DNA of 64,000 nt, taken from positions 2,976,001-3,040,000 of the forward strand of contig JALJCQ010000015.1 in assembly GCA_023091665.1 (NCBI GenBank), given 5' to 3'. Position numbers and translations under genes: made by a program. The notes under the pieces are model-generated. The model was not told where the DNA came from. It worked only from the letters and a program-made list of their open reading frames with translations, and did not search any database. Of the stretch, positions 9,874-19,818 are shown piece by piece. The DNA is from Pythium myriotylum. Taxonomy: Eukaryota > Oomycota > Peronosporomycetes > Pythiales > Pythiaceae. Within the stretch, counting starts at the first letter, position 1. Every line of letters begins with the position of its first letter.

Positions 9874-11346
9874 CTACAGTGTTCGCAGGTGCTGCTCACA
9901 AAGTTGGCGCAGTTTCTCAGTCTCCGGCTTGGCGTCCGTGAGCTGGCGCACCTGGGCACAAAACGCGATCGCATCGTCGTCCTTGGGCGCTGTAAGCTCG
10001 TTCACCTTGGCAACGGCCTCGGTCACACGACGAGTCGCCTCCTCAGAGTGAGTGTGGACCTCTGGTCCGTGGCGCAAGAACCGCGTGCGACCCACCGTGG
10101 ATGGCGGCAGCTCGTAGAGAATCCTGGCCTGCGCTGCGTACACGTCGAAGATGTTGACAAAGAGCTTGACACCAACCATGGCTTCGTGATCGAGCGTCGT
10201 GAAGAGCCCGACGTGATGCCAGCGTCCGGCAACCGACTGCGAGACGCCCTCGACGACTTCAGCGATACCATCCGACTTCATGGACGGCATGTTGACGGCG
10301 CCGTCGTTGTCCTGCCAGTCCGAGCTGTAGCCCTTGTTGGTCGTAAACGTTGAGCCGATGAGCGTGGAGAAAGGCTGCAGAGGCAGTAGCATCGACCATG
10401 AACGAGGCAGTGCGATGTTGCCGAGGCGGAACGTGTCACGGTTGCTGAAGCTGTAGTAGAAGATATCCGGCCGCGTCTTGACCCACGTAAGCTCTTCCTT
10501 GGCGCCCGCCGTCGACAAGCTGTACAAACACAGATCTTTACCAGCGTTGTGGATCATCGGGCTCGAGAAAAACCGCTTGAGGTACGTCTTGAGGTCTTCG
10601 TCGCTGCGGCGCGCGCTGATGTTCCACTGATCGAGCTTAGCGTCGTAAAGGTTCGTGAAACTACTTCCGAAGATATCCAGAGACCCCACCACAAGTCCAA
10701 CAAGGTTCTCGACCGTGTCGCCGAGCAGATCAATGCCGTCAGCCAAGGTTGTGCCCTGGTGAACACCTGCAGCAGTCGTGATCGAGTGGATCCAGTTCTT
10801 GCCGCCAGCGAAGAGAGGGTGAGAGTTCGGATCCTCCTGAATTGGTGCACCCTTGGTACCCTCAGCGAGAAGCTGCGCAAGCATGCGCGCCGTTTGGCCA
10901 CCCATGCTGTGCGTGATGATGTGGATCTTCTGGACTTCACCGTTAATCACCTCGCCCCATTGAGGGAAGAGACCGGGGAACGTGCGGCCCGTGACGTTGT
11001 GGTTGTGGGTCTTGGCGTGGTTCGCACCGTAGTTGACAGTACCACCCTTGATGTACGCGTAGAGCTCACATGCACGGTCCCAGTTACTAGAGAGCGGACC
11101 GACAACGGCCGTGCGTACGTCGTAGCCTTGGGCTTTGAGTTGCTCTTGCCAGTCCCCGTGGAAACCGCCCCAGTAGAGGTTCTTGGAACCGCCCAGTTCG
11201 TCACGGCCCCAGCCAGCAAAGCCGTGGACGAGCACGATCGGATACTTGTTGCCAGCAGCCTCGGCGAGCTGCGTCCACTGGATGAGAGGCGTCGCTACTA
11301 GCAGACACAGCGCGGCCACGCTTCGCGTCGAGAGATGGAAGGCCAT
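9874..11346 (-). CDS. Secreted triacylglycerol lipase, bacterial family I.5 type (lipase 1)
   Basis: This 490-residue alpha/beta hydrolase is predicted to hydrolyse acylglycerols outside the cell. I chose the ATG at 11346 rather than one 11 codons upstream, because it gives a signal peptide like those of the two paralogues, ending just before AGNKYPIVLVHGF. The oxyanion region is HGFAGWGRDE, the nucleophile is S147 in HSMGG, and the acid and histidine are D348 (QDNDGAVN) and H387 (TLDHE). The segment around GPLSSNWDRACE and the H-A-K-T-H-N-H run is characteristic of thermoalkalophilic Geobacillus/Staphylococcus family I.5 lipases. The zinc ligands of that family appear kept: D90, H110, H116 and D239. 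The acidic calcium ligands next to the catalytic histidine are replaced (E to A, D to K). It is transcribed away from the two other lipases, and no intron is seen. Family assignment is confident; bacterial ancestry is inference. Confidence 0.93.
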   Translation of the reverse strand: MAFHLSTRSVAALCLLVATPLIQWTQLAEAAGNKYPIVLVHGFAGWGRDELGGSKNLYWGGFHGDWQEQLKAQGYDVRTAVVGPLSSNWDRACELYAYIKGGTVNYGANHAKTHNHNVTGRTFPGLFPQWGEVINGEVQKIHIITHSMGGQTARMLAQLLAEGTKGAPIQEDPNSHPLFAGGKNWIHSITTAAGVHQGTTLADGIDLLGDTVENLVGLVVGSLDIFGSSFTNLYDAKLDQWNISARRSDEDLKTYLKRFFSSPMIHNAGKDLCLYSLSTAGAKEELTWVKTRPDIFYYSFSNRDTFRLGNIALPRSWSMLLPLQPFSTLIGSTFTTNKGYSSDWQDNDGAVNMPSMKSDGIAEVVEGVSQSVAGRWHHVGLFTTLDHEAMVGVKLFVNIFDVYAAQARILYELPPSTVGRTRFLRHGPEVHTHSEEATRRVTEAVAKVNELTAPKDDDAIAFCAQVRQLTDAKPETEKLRQLCEQHLRTL

Positions 11347-12998
11347 AGATGCGAGTCGCGAGTGCTTGAGTCGAGGCAAAAGACGGAATGACGCGATGAC
11401 TGAGACGTTAACAACGACAAAAGATCACCGCGTCACTCTTGACGATTTGCTGAGCAAACACCGGATCGAAGGTGCTGGATTCTGCGTCACCGGCGCAGTC
11501 ACCTTGAAGCTTGGCTTGCTTGAGTGGCCAGCTGACGCGGAAAGAGAACGGACTCGGTTCTTGATATGAGACCGACACAGACAACGACCATCCCCAGCTG
11601 GTGCAGGAAAATTGTTGACAAGTATTTACTATAGCAGTTTGTATAAAAGAGATCTCTATGTGGTATGGGCGCTCTCCTGGACGCTGTGAATTGGATATAA
11701 GAGGTAGTGCGATGCGTTTGGAGCCAGGCGGCGTGATGTTCCGACCTGATTATGTCGATCCAATCGGAACTTCCGGTCTTGTTTCAGCCAGCCGGCCGAT
11801 CACTTATCAAAAAGTCGAACTCACGGAAAAGAATCGAAGTCATGTATCGCCTCGACCAGCAAGGAGCCTCCTCCTCCCCATTCTGAAGGACTGACAGAAT
11901 CGTATCCAACGCGCTGAACTCTTTTCACGAGCCAGTTCACTGTCATTGGATTGGAAAAGAGAATGTACGGTAGACAACGCCGCGATGGGGCTGTGCTGCT
12001 GTGCGATAGGAGAAAGTATCTACTGGTGCCATCGGAAGACAGACCGAAAGTCCGCTCCAAGTGTGGTCTGCGAGCCTCGCTTGCTGCTTCATGAGGATGG
12101 CGAGAGTGGGAGAACTCCAGCTGGTCTTGAACCTCTGCACCGGCAATTAGCACTCTGCCTCAAAAAGAAATGGATAGTCCCACAGTGGCTGGGCTGAGAA
12201 GGGCTCCTTCTGGTTGTAAATTACAGCCTGCGTTGTAATGGACGCGAAAGGCACTCGAGAGAACACTTTACCGGCATAATCGTGTCGGCTGTTGTCCCCG
12301 ACTTGATGTCCTCAACTGGTTCTTCTTCAAGTGTGCCCCGGCAAAGCGTCCATTTTGCAAGGTCGAATCGCCCTATCCATCGATGAGAATATGTACAGCT
12401 TCCATGAACCCTCGAGCTGAGTCACTCTTGTCGATCTTCGAGCATAACCTTGCTCTGGGCGCCGCCACTAATGACGTGAACCTGTCTTCGCCTGAATTCC
12501 TTCGAGTAATACAACTTTCCTCTGAGAACAACCCACTTCATTCCATTTGAGAAGCAAACGAAACAGAATCTCGCATGTATCTCGCGTGTATCCTTTCCCT
12601 TCGTTTCCACGAACTTCCCGCCGACTTGAATTCGACGACCTCCGAGAAAAGGACACCAAACGTCCGGACGATTGCTATCGAAGTACTGCACGGTTGGAAA
12701 AGAAAGCCACAGTCGTTCGAAGCAAACAGGCTACCACTCAGTGGTGAATTGTAAGCGAAGGATCTGCAAATGTCTTTGGGTCAGGATCGGCCAGAACGTC
12801 GGCTTTACATTTCACCTCGTCCGCATTGCTTTTTATATTTTTTCTTTATGTTCCTTGATGGAGAAAGTCGATCGAGTCCTCCGAGCGCTGCGTTAGGGTG
12901 AGATCGGCTCGCTAGGAATCCACTTTGCTCTGCCTGTGTGTCATGGAGCATCAAGAGGCGCCAATGCGAAAGTGACGTGATTGTCTAAGTACCAGCAA
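11347..12998. other. Long intergenic region without recognisable genes
   Basis: About 1.65 kb upstream of lipase 1. Open frames here are short and overlap on both strands (for example 11821-12153 minus), with no recognisable domain. The part next to lipase 1 should contain its promoter. Nothing else can be supported. Confidence 0.45.
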
Positions 12999-13303
12999 CT
13001 ACCGGTAGGCAATGTCGATACGGTACTACCGCAATACTACCGGTAGTGGTGTACTCTGGCAATACGGTATTGTCGGTATAAAGAAATTCCTTATCACCAA
13101 TACGGTATTATGGTTCAACCACCATATACCGGTATCTACCGTTAGAACCTGTGTAGGCCTGTCAACGAAAGGCACCAACTGTAAACGGAACAGTTATGTT
13201 AGGGGCTGTCGTTGATGACTGTTGGAAGGACTTTGTGGGACGGAGTGGGAACACCGTAAATGTAACCGGTTATGTATGGTTACACTGTTCAACCTACACC
13301 GGT
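12999..13303. repeat. Cluster of ACCGGT palindromes
   Basis: Five copies of ACCGGT occur at 13001, 13039, 13128, 13265 and 13298. Two are centres of longer perfect palindromes: CTACCGGTAG at 12999-13008 and ACTACCGGTAGT at 13036-13047. Near-copies such as ATACGGTATT are interspersed. The cluster ends about 20 bp from the 3' end of the Crypton recombinase frame, so it may be part of that element, but no element boundary is visible. Confidence 0.6.
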
Positions 13304-13323
13304 ACTTGTATTTTGTTGACTAC

Positions 13324-15012
13324 CTACTGGTTGTCATGCACCTGACGTTGACGCTTTCGCAACTCGTTGACGACTGTACGCCAACCGAGCTGGGAGTACC
13401 GACGTTTGCGTTGCTTTCCTGTCAAATCTGAGAGTGCAATCGTTTCAGAAACTTCGTCGTAAACACGACAAGTGGTCTCAACATCCACGTTGCGTGCACT
13501 CCAGGCAGGATGTCCTCGTGCAGCACTCTCGAGACGGCTCATCAGGAATCGCAGATCACTAAGTCGCTTCCTCGAGTTGGCTGAGCTCAGGTCGCTCGGT
13601 TGGACATGACGTAGTGGTGGGACGCTTGGCTTTGTGCCACCGCAAGTCCACAACACCCACATCTGTCGAGGAGTTCCGTCGTGGAGCTGATAGTCCTCGG
13701 GGAGACGTCTGTACCTGCCTCCCCACGTATACAAAAAGATCGTCGATTCGTCGGGCGTTGGAGAGGACTGTGTGTTAGGCTGGCAGCCGACTCGCACTTG
13801 TTCAACCAGGCCCACGAGACCGAGCTCTTGGAACGATGCGATGATGGCGCGTTTGACTGCTGCTGCTGACGAGTGCGATTGCCCGTCGATGGCACTTACA
13901 ACACCTTCCACGACTTGTTCAACAACGGTGGATCGTAGTGCCTGTAGTTCCTGCTCCACAGACCGTAGACGACCGAGCATGGCACAGTGAGGAGGCACAC
14001 CAGAAGCAATCTGTGTTGGATCATCGGAGGCGATGCCGACACGCACGCGGTCGCGAAGTTGCTTGAGGCGATCGCCTGTCTGGAAGATCGGGGTTTGGAA
14101 CAAGGGGTGAGCGGCGGGTAGTGTTGCGATCAGATAGTCGGAGTGGTACGCAAGCGCCGCGAGTGCGTGCTCGCAGACAAATCGAAGGTTCAACGGAACA
14201 TCACCAAACGCGGTCTTGATGCCGAGCTTGACGAGTTCGTCGTTGTAGTCGAAACGGGGTGGGAGGGATGCAAAGAGCTCGCTGTTTGGTGGAAGACCGG
14301 ACACCGTGCGACCAACATGCATGTCGCCAGCGCCCTGATAGCGAAGATATGTGTTTTGTACACCACCGAGAGACCAACCAGCACGAAGATGGACCGCTGT
14401 GGAGGATGGACAAGCAGTTGAACCGGATGAGCAGTACGTCGCCGAGCCTTTGCGGATTGAGTGAGTGCCGATGTCGTTTGAATCGACGCCACGTCGGAAC
14501 AACTCTGCCTTCACTGCGTCTTCTTCGAGGAAAGCGTGCAGTAGCTTGCGGAATCGGTCGTATTGTGCCGATCCCGGGAACAAGCGGTCTTGGTCCACTG
14601 CAAACACAGCCCAATAGATCCCCAGCGCCAAGAGCGGACAGATACTTGGTCGTAGGGGGTTCGCGTAAATGTGACGAGGATCTCTTGGTCTGGAACCGGT
14701 TTGATCGTTCTTCATGTGCGCAAAAAACACACAGAAAGAATCGTCCCGCCACTCGATGTGGCTTGTCATGATGCCCACTGTGTTTGCAGACCTGCACATG
14801 AGATTCCACGAGATCACAAGAAAGGCATGTGCGAACACCATGTCCTTGGAGCTGGACTTCAACATCTGCGTGCAGATGAACTCATACATCTCCAGCAAGA
14901 GTGGATCCTTCCCGACCTTGACGGCAACGTCGCCATTCGCTGCTTGCTCGGTGGTACTACGCTTGAGGCCTCGAAAGTACGTAGTCAGCTCGGTCTGGAG
15001 CTCATTGCTCAT
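13324..15012 (-). CDS. Crypton tyrosine recombinase, catalytic and C-terminal part
   Basis: These 562 codons hold the catalytic domain of a tyrosine recombinase, which would cut and rejoin DNA for transposition. I see the first arginine in NLMCRSANT, then the HSIRKG motif (H-x-x-R), then RAGWSLG in the position of the third conserved His/Trp, and the candidate nucleophile tyrosine in QNTYLRY. The C-terminal third has a WGGRYRRLPEDY segment and a PPLRH...SDL segment. These resemble the GCR1-C-like DNA-binding region seen in fungal and oomycete Cryptons. The frame is open upstream past its first ATG to the homopolymer at 15079-15088, where it would join the N-terminal frame. Crypton rather than DIRS/Ngaro is favoured because no reverse transcriptase is present. 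Confidence 0.82.
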   Translation of the reverse strand: MSNELQTELTTYFRGLKRSTTEQAANGDVAVKVGKDPLLLEMYEFICTQMLKSSSKDMVFAHAFLVISWNLMCRSANTVGIMTSHIEWRDDSFCVFFAHMKNDQTGSRPRDPRHIYANPLRPSICPLLALGIYWAVFAVDQDRLFPGSAQYDRFRKLLHAFLEEDAVKAELFRRGVDSNDIGTHSIRKGSATYCSSGSTACPSSTAVHLRAGWSLGGVQNTYLRYQGAGDMHVGRTVSGLPPNSELFASLPPRFDYNDELVKLGIKTAFGDVPLNLRFVCEHALAALAYHSDYLIATLPAAHPLFQTPIFQTGDRLKQLRDRVRVGIASDDPTQIASGVPPHCAMLGRLRSVEQELQALRSTVVEQVVEGVVSAIDGQSHSSAAAVKRAIIASFQELGLVGLVEQVRVGCQPNTQSSPTPDESTIFLYTWGGRYRRLPEDYQLHDGTPRQMWVLWTCGGTKPSVPPLRHVQPSDLSSANSRKRLSDLRFLMSRLESAARGHPAWSARNVDVETTCRVYDEVSETIALSDLTGKQRKRRYSQLGWRTVVNELRKRQRQVHDNQ

Positions 15013-15058
15013 CAGACAGCGATACTCTCGAAAGAGATTGAACAGCGCCGCCCGGTGG

Positions 15059-15400
15059 TTATTGAACGTTGAGAAGCCGGGGGGGGGGCTTTCCGTCGCG
15101 TTTGCGCAGGGTCAGGAGCCACTCCACAAAGTCTGCTGCTTGCAGCCGCTCGAAATCCAACGGAGGTCGGGTGTGGTCAACGTCAGCGTCGATCGCAGCG
15201 AGGATAGCTTTGCGCGTGCGACTGGGGTCGTGAAGCTGCTCCACAAATGGTATCGGGATGAGGTTGCGCTTGTGCTGGAGCATCCACTGGACTAAAGCCG
15301 ACCACGTCGCGCGATACGAGCGACGTGAAGTTGCTGATATCGTGTTCGCGCGAATGAGTGCGACACGTTCCCGTACACTTAGTGCCTCAGACGTCTCCAT
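15059..15400 (-). CDS. Crypton tyrosine recombinase, N-terminal part (frameshifted)
   Basis: These 113 codons from the ATG at 15400 encode the SAM-like core-binding domain that precedes the catalytic domain: a segment ANTISATSRRSYRATW, followed by a WMLQHK helix and a FVEWLLTLRKRDGK helix. The frame leaves the recombinase at the run of ten C (minus strand) and stops at 15059. With nine C it would run straight into the catalytic frame through residues typical of the linker helix (HRAALFNLFREYR). An upstream in-frame ATG at 15484 is possible but adds only non-conserved residues. Confidence 0.7.
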   Translation of the reverse strand: METSEALSVRERVALIRANTISATSRRSYRATWSALVQWMLQHKRNLIPIPFVEQLHDPSRTRKAILAAIDADVDHTRPPLDFERLQAADFVEWLLTLRKRDGKPPPRLLNVQ

Positions 15401-16332
15401 CTTTGTCTGTGGGATGCGAGGTACACAAAATCCTGTTGATTGCTCAAAACACTGAACGCCGAGCCACACAATAGCAATCAACAAAACCGATCAGTGGAAA
15501 AAATGATGACATCTGTCCCACAGAGCCACCCGATCAGCCAGTCTGATCCCATAAAAGTCTGATAATGTTTCTCAGCGACAGCTTAACTTTTGACTTGAAT
15601 AAAGTATGGTGCCGTGAAAAGGTGAGGTGTTTTAGAAAAACCTCATGCCGTCGGAGACACTGTCATGCAATTTATGGACAAAAATGAAATATTTTGTCAA
15701 GTTGTGACTAGTTTTGAAGAAATATTTCATTGTCGTTGTGTAGTTCTTGTAGTTATTTACTGGAACTGTAACGTTGACGTTAGTTGATGTTGGTGCGAGT
15801 TAAGGGTCTTAACGTCGACAGGCCTAACCATGTTCCGCTCGCTGGTGCGATCGCTGCCAGACTTACCCTGTAATAACGTCAGCAACCAGCAACCAGGCAG
15901 AGCTTGATGGTATGCCGACTGGGGTTGCCGTTGAGGCGCAGCAAAAGTGGACTACTGTCAGTCGTTGCGGACATCAAGATGACCACGTGCTCCGGGACTT
16001 GAATGCTCGTGCTATGCGCCTCGCGGATTCTCTCACAATATACAATTAGCGTCACCATAGACGAGCCATTGACCTCATGGTCGACGCGGCTACAACACTG
16101 GCGATGGAAACGCGCACTATCAATAGCAGTCAAGCCGTGCATCTCGCATCGAGAGAGGATGCACGGATCTCCAAGGTTGCGATCTAGCGCATTGGAGAAG
16201 GGGTAGCAAATCAAGTGGGGTCTATTAGTCTGCTCACTTCGAGACCAACAGCCGACTCTAGTCGCCACTGTTAAGACTTTTAGACAGAACAGAAAGCTCG
16301 CAGAGTAGAGTACAAATGGTGAGAATCCTTTC
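15401..16332. other. Intergenic region with an 11-bp inverted repeat
   Basis: This AT-rich region lies upstream of the Crypton gene. It contains a perfect 11-bp inverted repeat, ATGAAATATTT at 15684-15694 and its complement at 15720-15730, separated by 25 bp. The minus-strand open frame 15879-16364 overlaps the next gene in another frame and shows no recognisable domain, so I do not call it a gene. Confidence 0.5.
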
Positions 16333-16593
16333 TCATACGCGGATGCTCCTTCGCGCATGCCCATACGAGTTGAGCTGGAAGCGTGTGTTCATGGCGTGGG
16401 CCAGCGCTGTATCGTCGGTCTCACGTGTTCTCGACGAACAACGAGATACCACCTGGGCACGTTGCTCCGGCGTGAGAGGCTTGGACATGTCGAGTTCTCG
16501 GCCATTTGATGCCGCGTCGAGGATCGATACGTAGTGTCGCGAAGGACGTGTGTTGTGGGCGTGGTGTGTGGCGACGCTCGAACTGCTGCCCAT
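16333..16593 (-). CDS. Small MG-start protein, member 2 of the local family
   Basis: This 86-residue protein is of unknown function. The frame is open further upstream, but I take the ATG at 16593 because it yields MGSSSSVA, matching the Met-Gly start of the other three members (Gly 2, Ser 6: N-myristoylation-type). The family core is at residues 20-52: HYVSILD, then DMSKPLTPEQRA, then SRC. It is the most diverged copy: the MG of the internal MGxPL motif is replaced by MSKPL. It lies on the opposite strand from the other three, between the Crypton gene and lipase 2. Conservation of the core against otherwise different flanks supports a real gene. Confidence 0.6.
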   Translation of the reverse strand: MGSSSSVATHHAHNTRPSRHYVSILDAASNGRELDMSKPLTPEQRAQVVSRCSSRTRETDDTALAHAMNTRFQLNSYGHARRSIRV

Positions 16594-17671
16594 GAGGAGC
16601 TTAGCTTGGAAAGTAACGTCGTGAGTTGTCAATTGAGGAATCTTTTCTCGAGTGGTGACTGTGTTGTTGACACAAGCCATTTCCAACGGTGGTGTTCACC
16701 CTGCTCCAGGAATTCCATGGATCTTAAGACCCCCAACTGACGTTAGCATGGCCATTTCGCCGTACGGCGAGGACGATACCCACTCACTCCGTGTGTCGCG
16801 GTGAATCTCCGCACACTGCACGAGTCTGAGGACGAGTCGACATATTCGGACAAGAAGCGCTTTTTTTTCATATCGACAAGATGGTCGGAGCGGAATGCCG
16901 TGACCGCCATCAGCTGTTGGTCATGTGGATAAGCACGGGGTACATACCGTACAGTATGAGTCCTCGCGCAGTCCTTTCCTCTTGGTAACCCAGCCTTGCC
17001 CATGATCGAAGTGCTCCTGAATCTTATCACCACAAATTCCACATTGAAGCGCCCTAGTTGGAAATCACACACCTTCGTCATTGTTTCGTTATGAAGTGAA
17101 GCCTATGGAGATCAACGTGGCGATTCCCAATACACTGTAGCTACGGGCAGTAAAATACCTCCGTCATTGTGATGACGCTGCGTTGAAGCTGGGCTTCGTG
17201 AACAACGAAATCGCTCGCAATCTTGCTCTTCCAGTGGATCGCCTCTCTTCACGGAACGTTGCTCCATGCAGCATGGAAGTCCATTCCTCCTCAGGGCGGA
17301 CCAAACATCCATCTCACCACGATCCGCTGGGTTTAATTGGCTCCCGAGACTTGATTTGCACAGATCGCATTGCATTCTTCGCCGCTCCAATGGCTGCGAC
17401 CCCACAATCCTGACATCCGGACTGGGAAGGCCGTTCAACCATCTCATCCACTCACGGGCTCCGATACACGTACCTCTCACTATCTATCTGAGGGTTGATT
17501 AGCTAACACCTCTTTGCATATATTGCTATTGCACTCCACCTCCTATCATTTATGTTTCGACACATCCGTTTCATCGCACACGACCAATCAAACAACTCCT
17601 GTCACCGACATGGCCTGTCTACTTTTCCTCGCCACCACAAGGCGTGCCTAATGAGACCTTGGTGACCCTTG
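16594..17671. other. Intergenic region upstream of lipase 2
   Basis: About 1.1 kb with overlapping short frames on both strands (16743-17081 and 17112-17480 on minus are the longest). They match no family I know. The right end should hold the lipase 2 promoter. Confidence 0.4.
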
Positions 17672-17691
17672 CTCTCTCTCTCTCTCTCTCT
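17672..17691 (+). repeat. CT dinucleotide run (10 units)
   Basis: Ten CT units lie 33 bp upstream of the lipase 2 ATG. The run is followed by TGTCACTCTCG at 17705, a one-mismatch oomycete initiator. It probably lies in or next to the core promoter or 5' UTR. Confidence 0.8.
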
Positions 17692-17723
17692 TCGACCTCT
17701 CGTTTGTCACTCTCGAATCCGCC

Positions 17724-19154
17724 ATGGCTCGCTCGCTTCTCGTCGCACTGTGCGTCTTGGCCCTCTCACACTGGTCGCTGGGCGTCCAGGCCGCCGGCAA
17801 CAAGTACCCGATCGTGCTCGTCCACGGCTTCTCGGGCTGGGGACGCACGGAGCTCGGCGGCAGCAAGAACATCTACTGGGGCGGCTTCCACGGCGACTGG
17901 CAGGAAGACCTCAAGAAGCAAGGCTACGACGTACGCACGGCCGTCGTGGGTCCGTTCGCAAGCAACTGGGACCGCGCGTGTGAGTTGTTCGCGTACATCA
18001 AGGGCGGCACGGTCTTCTACGGCACCAACCACTCGCGCACCCACGGCCACAACGCGACGGGCCGCACGTATCCGGGTCTCTTCCCTCAATGGGGAGAGGT
18101 CGTGGACGGCGAGGTCCAGAAGATCCACTTGATCGGCCACAGCATGGGTGGCCAGACCATCCGCATGCTCGCGCAGCTTCTCGCCGAAGGCACGAAAGGC
18201 GCGCCGATCGAGGAGGATCCGAACTCGCATCCACTGTTTACCGGCGGTAAAGACTGGATCCACTCAATCACGGGTGTCGCGGCGTCGTTCCAGGGCACGA
18301 TCATCGCCGACGGCTTCAAAGCGCTGGATGACAAGCCCGAGAACCTCATGGGCGCGCTGCTGGGCTTCCTCGACTCGTTCGGCAGCGGTTTCAGCAAAGT
18401 GTACGACGCCAAGCTTGACCAGTGGGGCATCAGCGCGCGCAAGCCGGACGAGAAGATCAAAGACTACGTCAAGCGGATCTTCGCGAGCCCGATGCTAGCC
18501 AAGGCAGGCAAGGATCTCTGCGTGTACAGCCTCTCGATGGTTGGTGCCAAGGAAGAGATCTCGTGGGTCAAGGTCCAGCCCAATGTCTTCTACTACAGCA
18601 TCACGAACCAAGACACGTTCCGTCTCGGCAACATCGTGGTGCCCAACCCGATCTCGATGCTTCTTCCGCTGCAGCCGCTCAGCTTGATCCTTGGCTCCAA
18701 CATCTTGACGAAGAAAGGCTACAGCGCAGACTGGCAGATCAACGACGGCGTCGTCAGCCTGCCGGCCATGACTTCGGACGGCATCGCGCCGGTCGTCGAA
18801 GGCGTGAACGCTTCCGTCACGGGTCGCTGGCACCACGCCGGACATTTCAAGGGCCTCGACCACGAAGGCATGGTAGGCGTCAAGCCTTCTGTGAGCGCGT
18901 TCCCGATCTACGTCGCCCACGCGAAGATGCTGTACGAGTTGCCAGCTACGCAGGCCGCGACGGAACGCCGCCGCTTGCGTACGGAGCCAACCGAGTTCGT
19001 CCACTCGAGCGAGGTCTCAAAGGGCCTCTCCCACGCCTTCGAGACCGTCAACGCCAAGACTGCTGCCGCAGAGAAGGCGGCGATTGTGGCCGCGTGCGCC
19101 AAGCCCGCGTCCGAGGAGATCCGCAAGGCCTGCAAGGAACACTTCAGAGCGTAG
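17724..19154 (+). CDS. Secreted triacylglycerol lipase, bacterial family I.5 type (lipase 2)
   Basis: This 476-residue secreted lipase has a signal peptide of about 23 residues ending at VQAAG. The catalytic residues are S140 (HSMGG), D341 (INDGVVS) and H380 (LDHEG). The presumed zinc ligands are D83, H103, H109 and D232, in the same spacing as in family I.5 lipases. The calcium site is not conserved, with Gly and Lys in place of the acidic ligands near H380. The oxyanion segment is HGFSGWGRTE. It differs from its neighbours in the region after the nucleophile (GVAASFQGT instead of TVATPNQGT), which may affect lid or substrate specificity. An AATAAA follows the stop at 19175. Lipase 3 follows 664 bp downstream on the same strand, and lipase 1 is 6.4 kb away in the opposite orientation. 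Confidence 0.94.
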   Translation: MARSLLVALCVLALSHWSLGVQAAGNKYPIVLVHGFSGWGRTELGGSKNIYWGGFHGDWQEDLKKQGYDVRTAVVGPFASNWDRACELFAYIKGGTVFYGTNHSRTHGHNATGRTYPGLFPQWGEVVDGEVQKIHLIGHSMGGQTIRMLAQLLAEGTKGAPIEEDPNSHPLFTGGKDWIHSITGVAASFQGTIIADGFKALDDKPENLMGALLGFLDSFGSGFSKVYDAKLDQWGISARKPDEKIKDYVKRIFASPMLAKAGKDLCVYSLSMVGAKEEISWVKVQPNVFYYSITNQDTFRLGNIVVPNPISMLLPLQPLSLILGSNILTKKGYSADWQINDGVVSLPAMTSDGIAPVVEGVNASVTGRWHHAGHFKGLDHEGMVGVKPSVSAFPIYVAHAKMLYELPATQAATERRRLRTEPTEFVHSSEVSKGLSHAFETVNAKTAAAEKAAIVAACAKPASEEIRKACKEHFRA

Positions 19155-19770
19155 TTAGATGTTGCAACGTACGAAATAAAGTATTCTTGAACTGCTACAC
19201 GTACTCTGTAGAGAATCGTCAGAGAGAAAGCAGATCGGTAACTGCGGGGTCCCACCAGGCACAAGTATTCCCTCGGTTCGGAATAAACGCCGAGTGGTTG
19301 GATGTAGAGTTTACTACGAGAAGACAGGTCCCAGGGATCTCGATTGCCGAACTGGCCTCCTGGACGGGGACTCAACATTGTGCAATGTCAACAGTCTCGG
19401 TGATGCTTGACAGAGACAGCATGACTGGCACCCGAACGGAGTCGGACTCGTTTGCTGACGTGGGAGGGATTCTCAGACCTTTCCACAGTCGCAAGTTGTG
19501 GCTGCAGGGCCTTTTCGCGTGGACAGTGCGGCTCAGTCGATGGACTGGGAATGATTTGTGTTCCCCGGCGGCATACAGCGCTCCATATAAAGTGAGATCT
19601 CCCGACAGCCTGCCGTGAGTAACAGTGGACAAGCCAAAACACACGTCCACGAGGAACACGGACCCCCACCGCAACTCTTCCAACAATCTCCTCGCCGGAT
19701 TTCGATGCGCTCGCTGGAATCGTCAGGACCCACCCGTGACCTTGATCGCTGTCCTCTTCTTTGGTAGCAG
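19155..19770. other. Intergenic between lipases 2 and 3
   Basis: The spacer holds the lipase 2 polyadenylation region and upstream sequence of lipase 3. No gene is seen. The long plus-strand frame crossing it from lipase 2 is a shadow of the lipase. Confidence 0.55.
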
Positions 19771-19778
19771 CTCATTCT
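19771..19778 (+). promoter_or_regulatory. Oomycete-type initiator of lipase 3
   Basis: CTCATTCT matches the oomycete initiator consensus YTCAYTYY and lies 41 bp upstream of the ATG at 19819. Its position is typical for a transcription start in oomycetes. Confidence 0.5.
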
Positions 19779-19818
19779 CCGACTTCCCGACTCGTCCTCA
19801 ATCCACGAGTACCCGACT

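Larger units (their letters stand above)
13324..15400 (-). mobile_element. Crypton-type tyrosine recombinase element (boundaries unknown)
   Basis: A single tyrosine recombinase gene is spread over two minus-strand frames (15059-15400 and 13324-15012) with no reverse transcriptase nearby, as expected for a Crypton DNA transposon. Such elements carry no terminal inverted repeats and I found no flanking direct repeats, so only the coding extent is given. The two frames are offset by one base at a run of ten G (15079-15088 on the plus strand). Removing one base of the run makes the recombinase continuous, so the copy is either recently inactivated or affected by a homopolymer error. Confidence 0.75.

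Noticed and set aside
15879..17480. Minus-strand frames of 112-161 codons (15879-16364, 16743-17081, 17112-17480)
   Set aside because: No signal peptide, domain, paralogue in the window or coding bias. One overlaps the small MG-start gene in another frame.
18422..19618. 398-codon frame overlapping lipase 2
   Set aside because: It is an alternate frame of the lipase that reads on into the intergenic spacer. No domain is visible.
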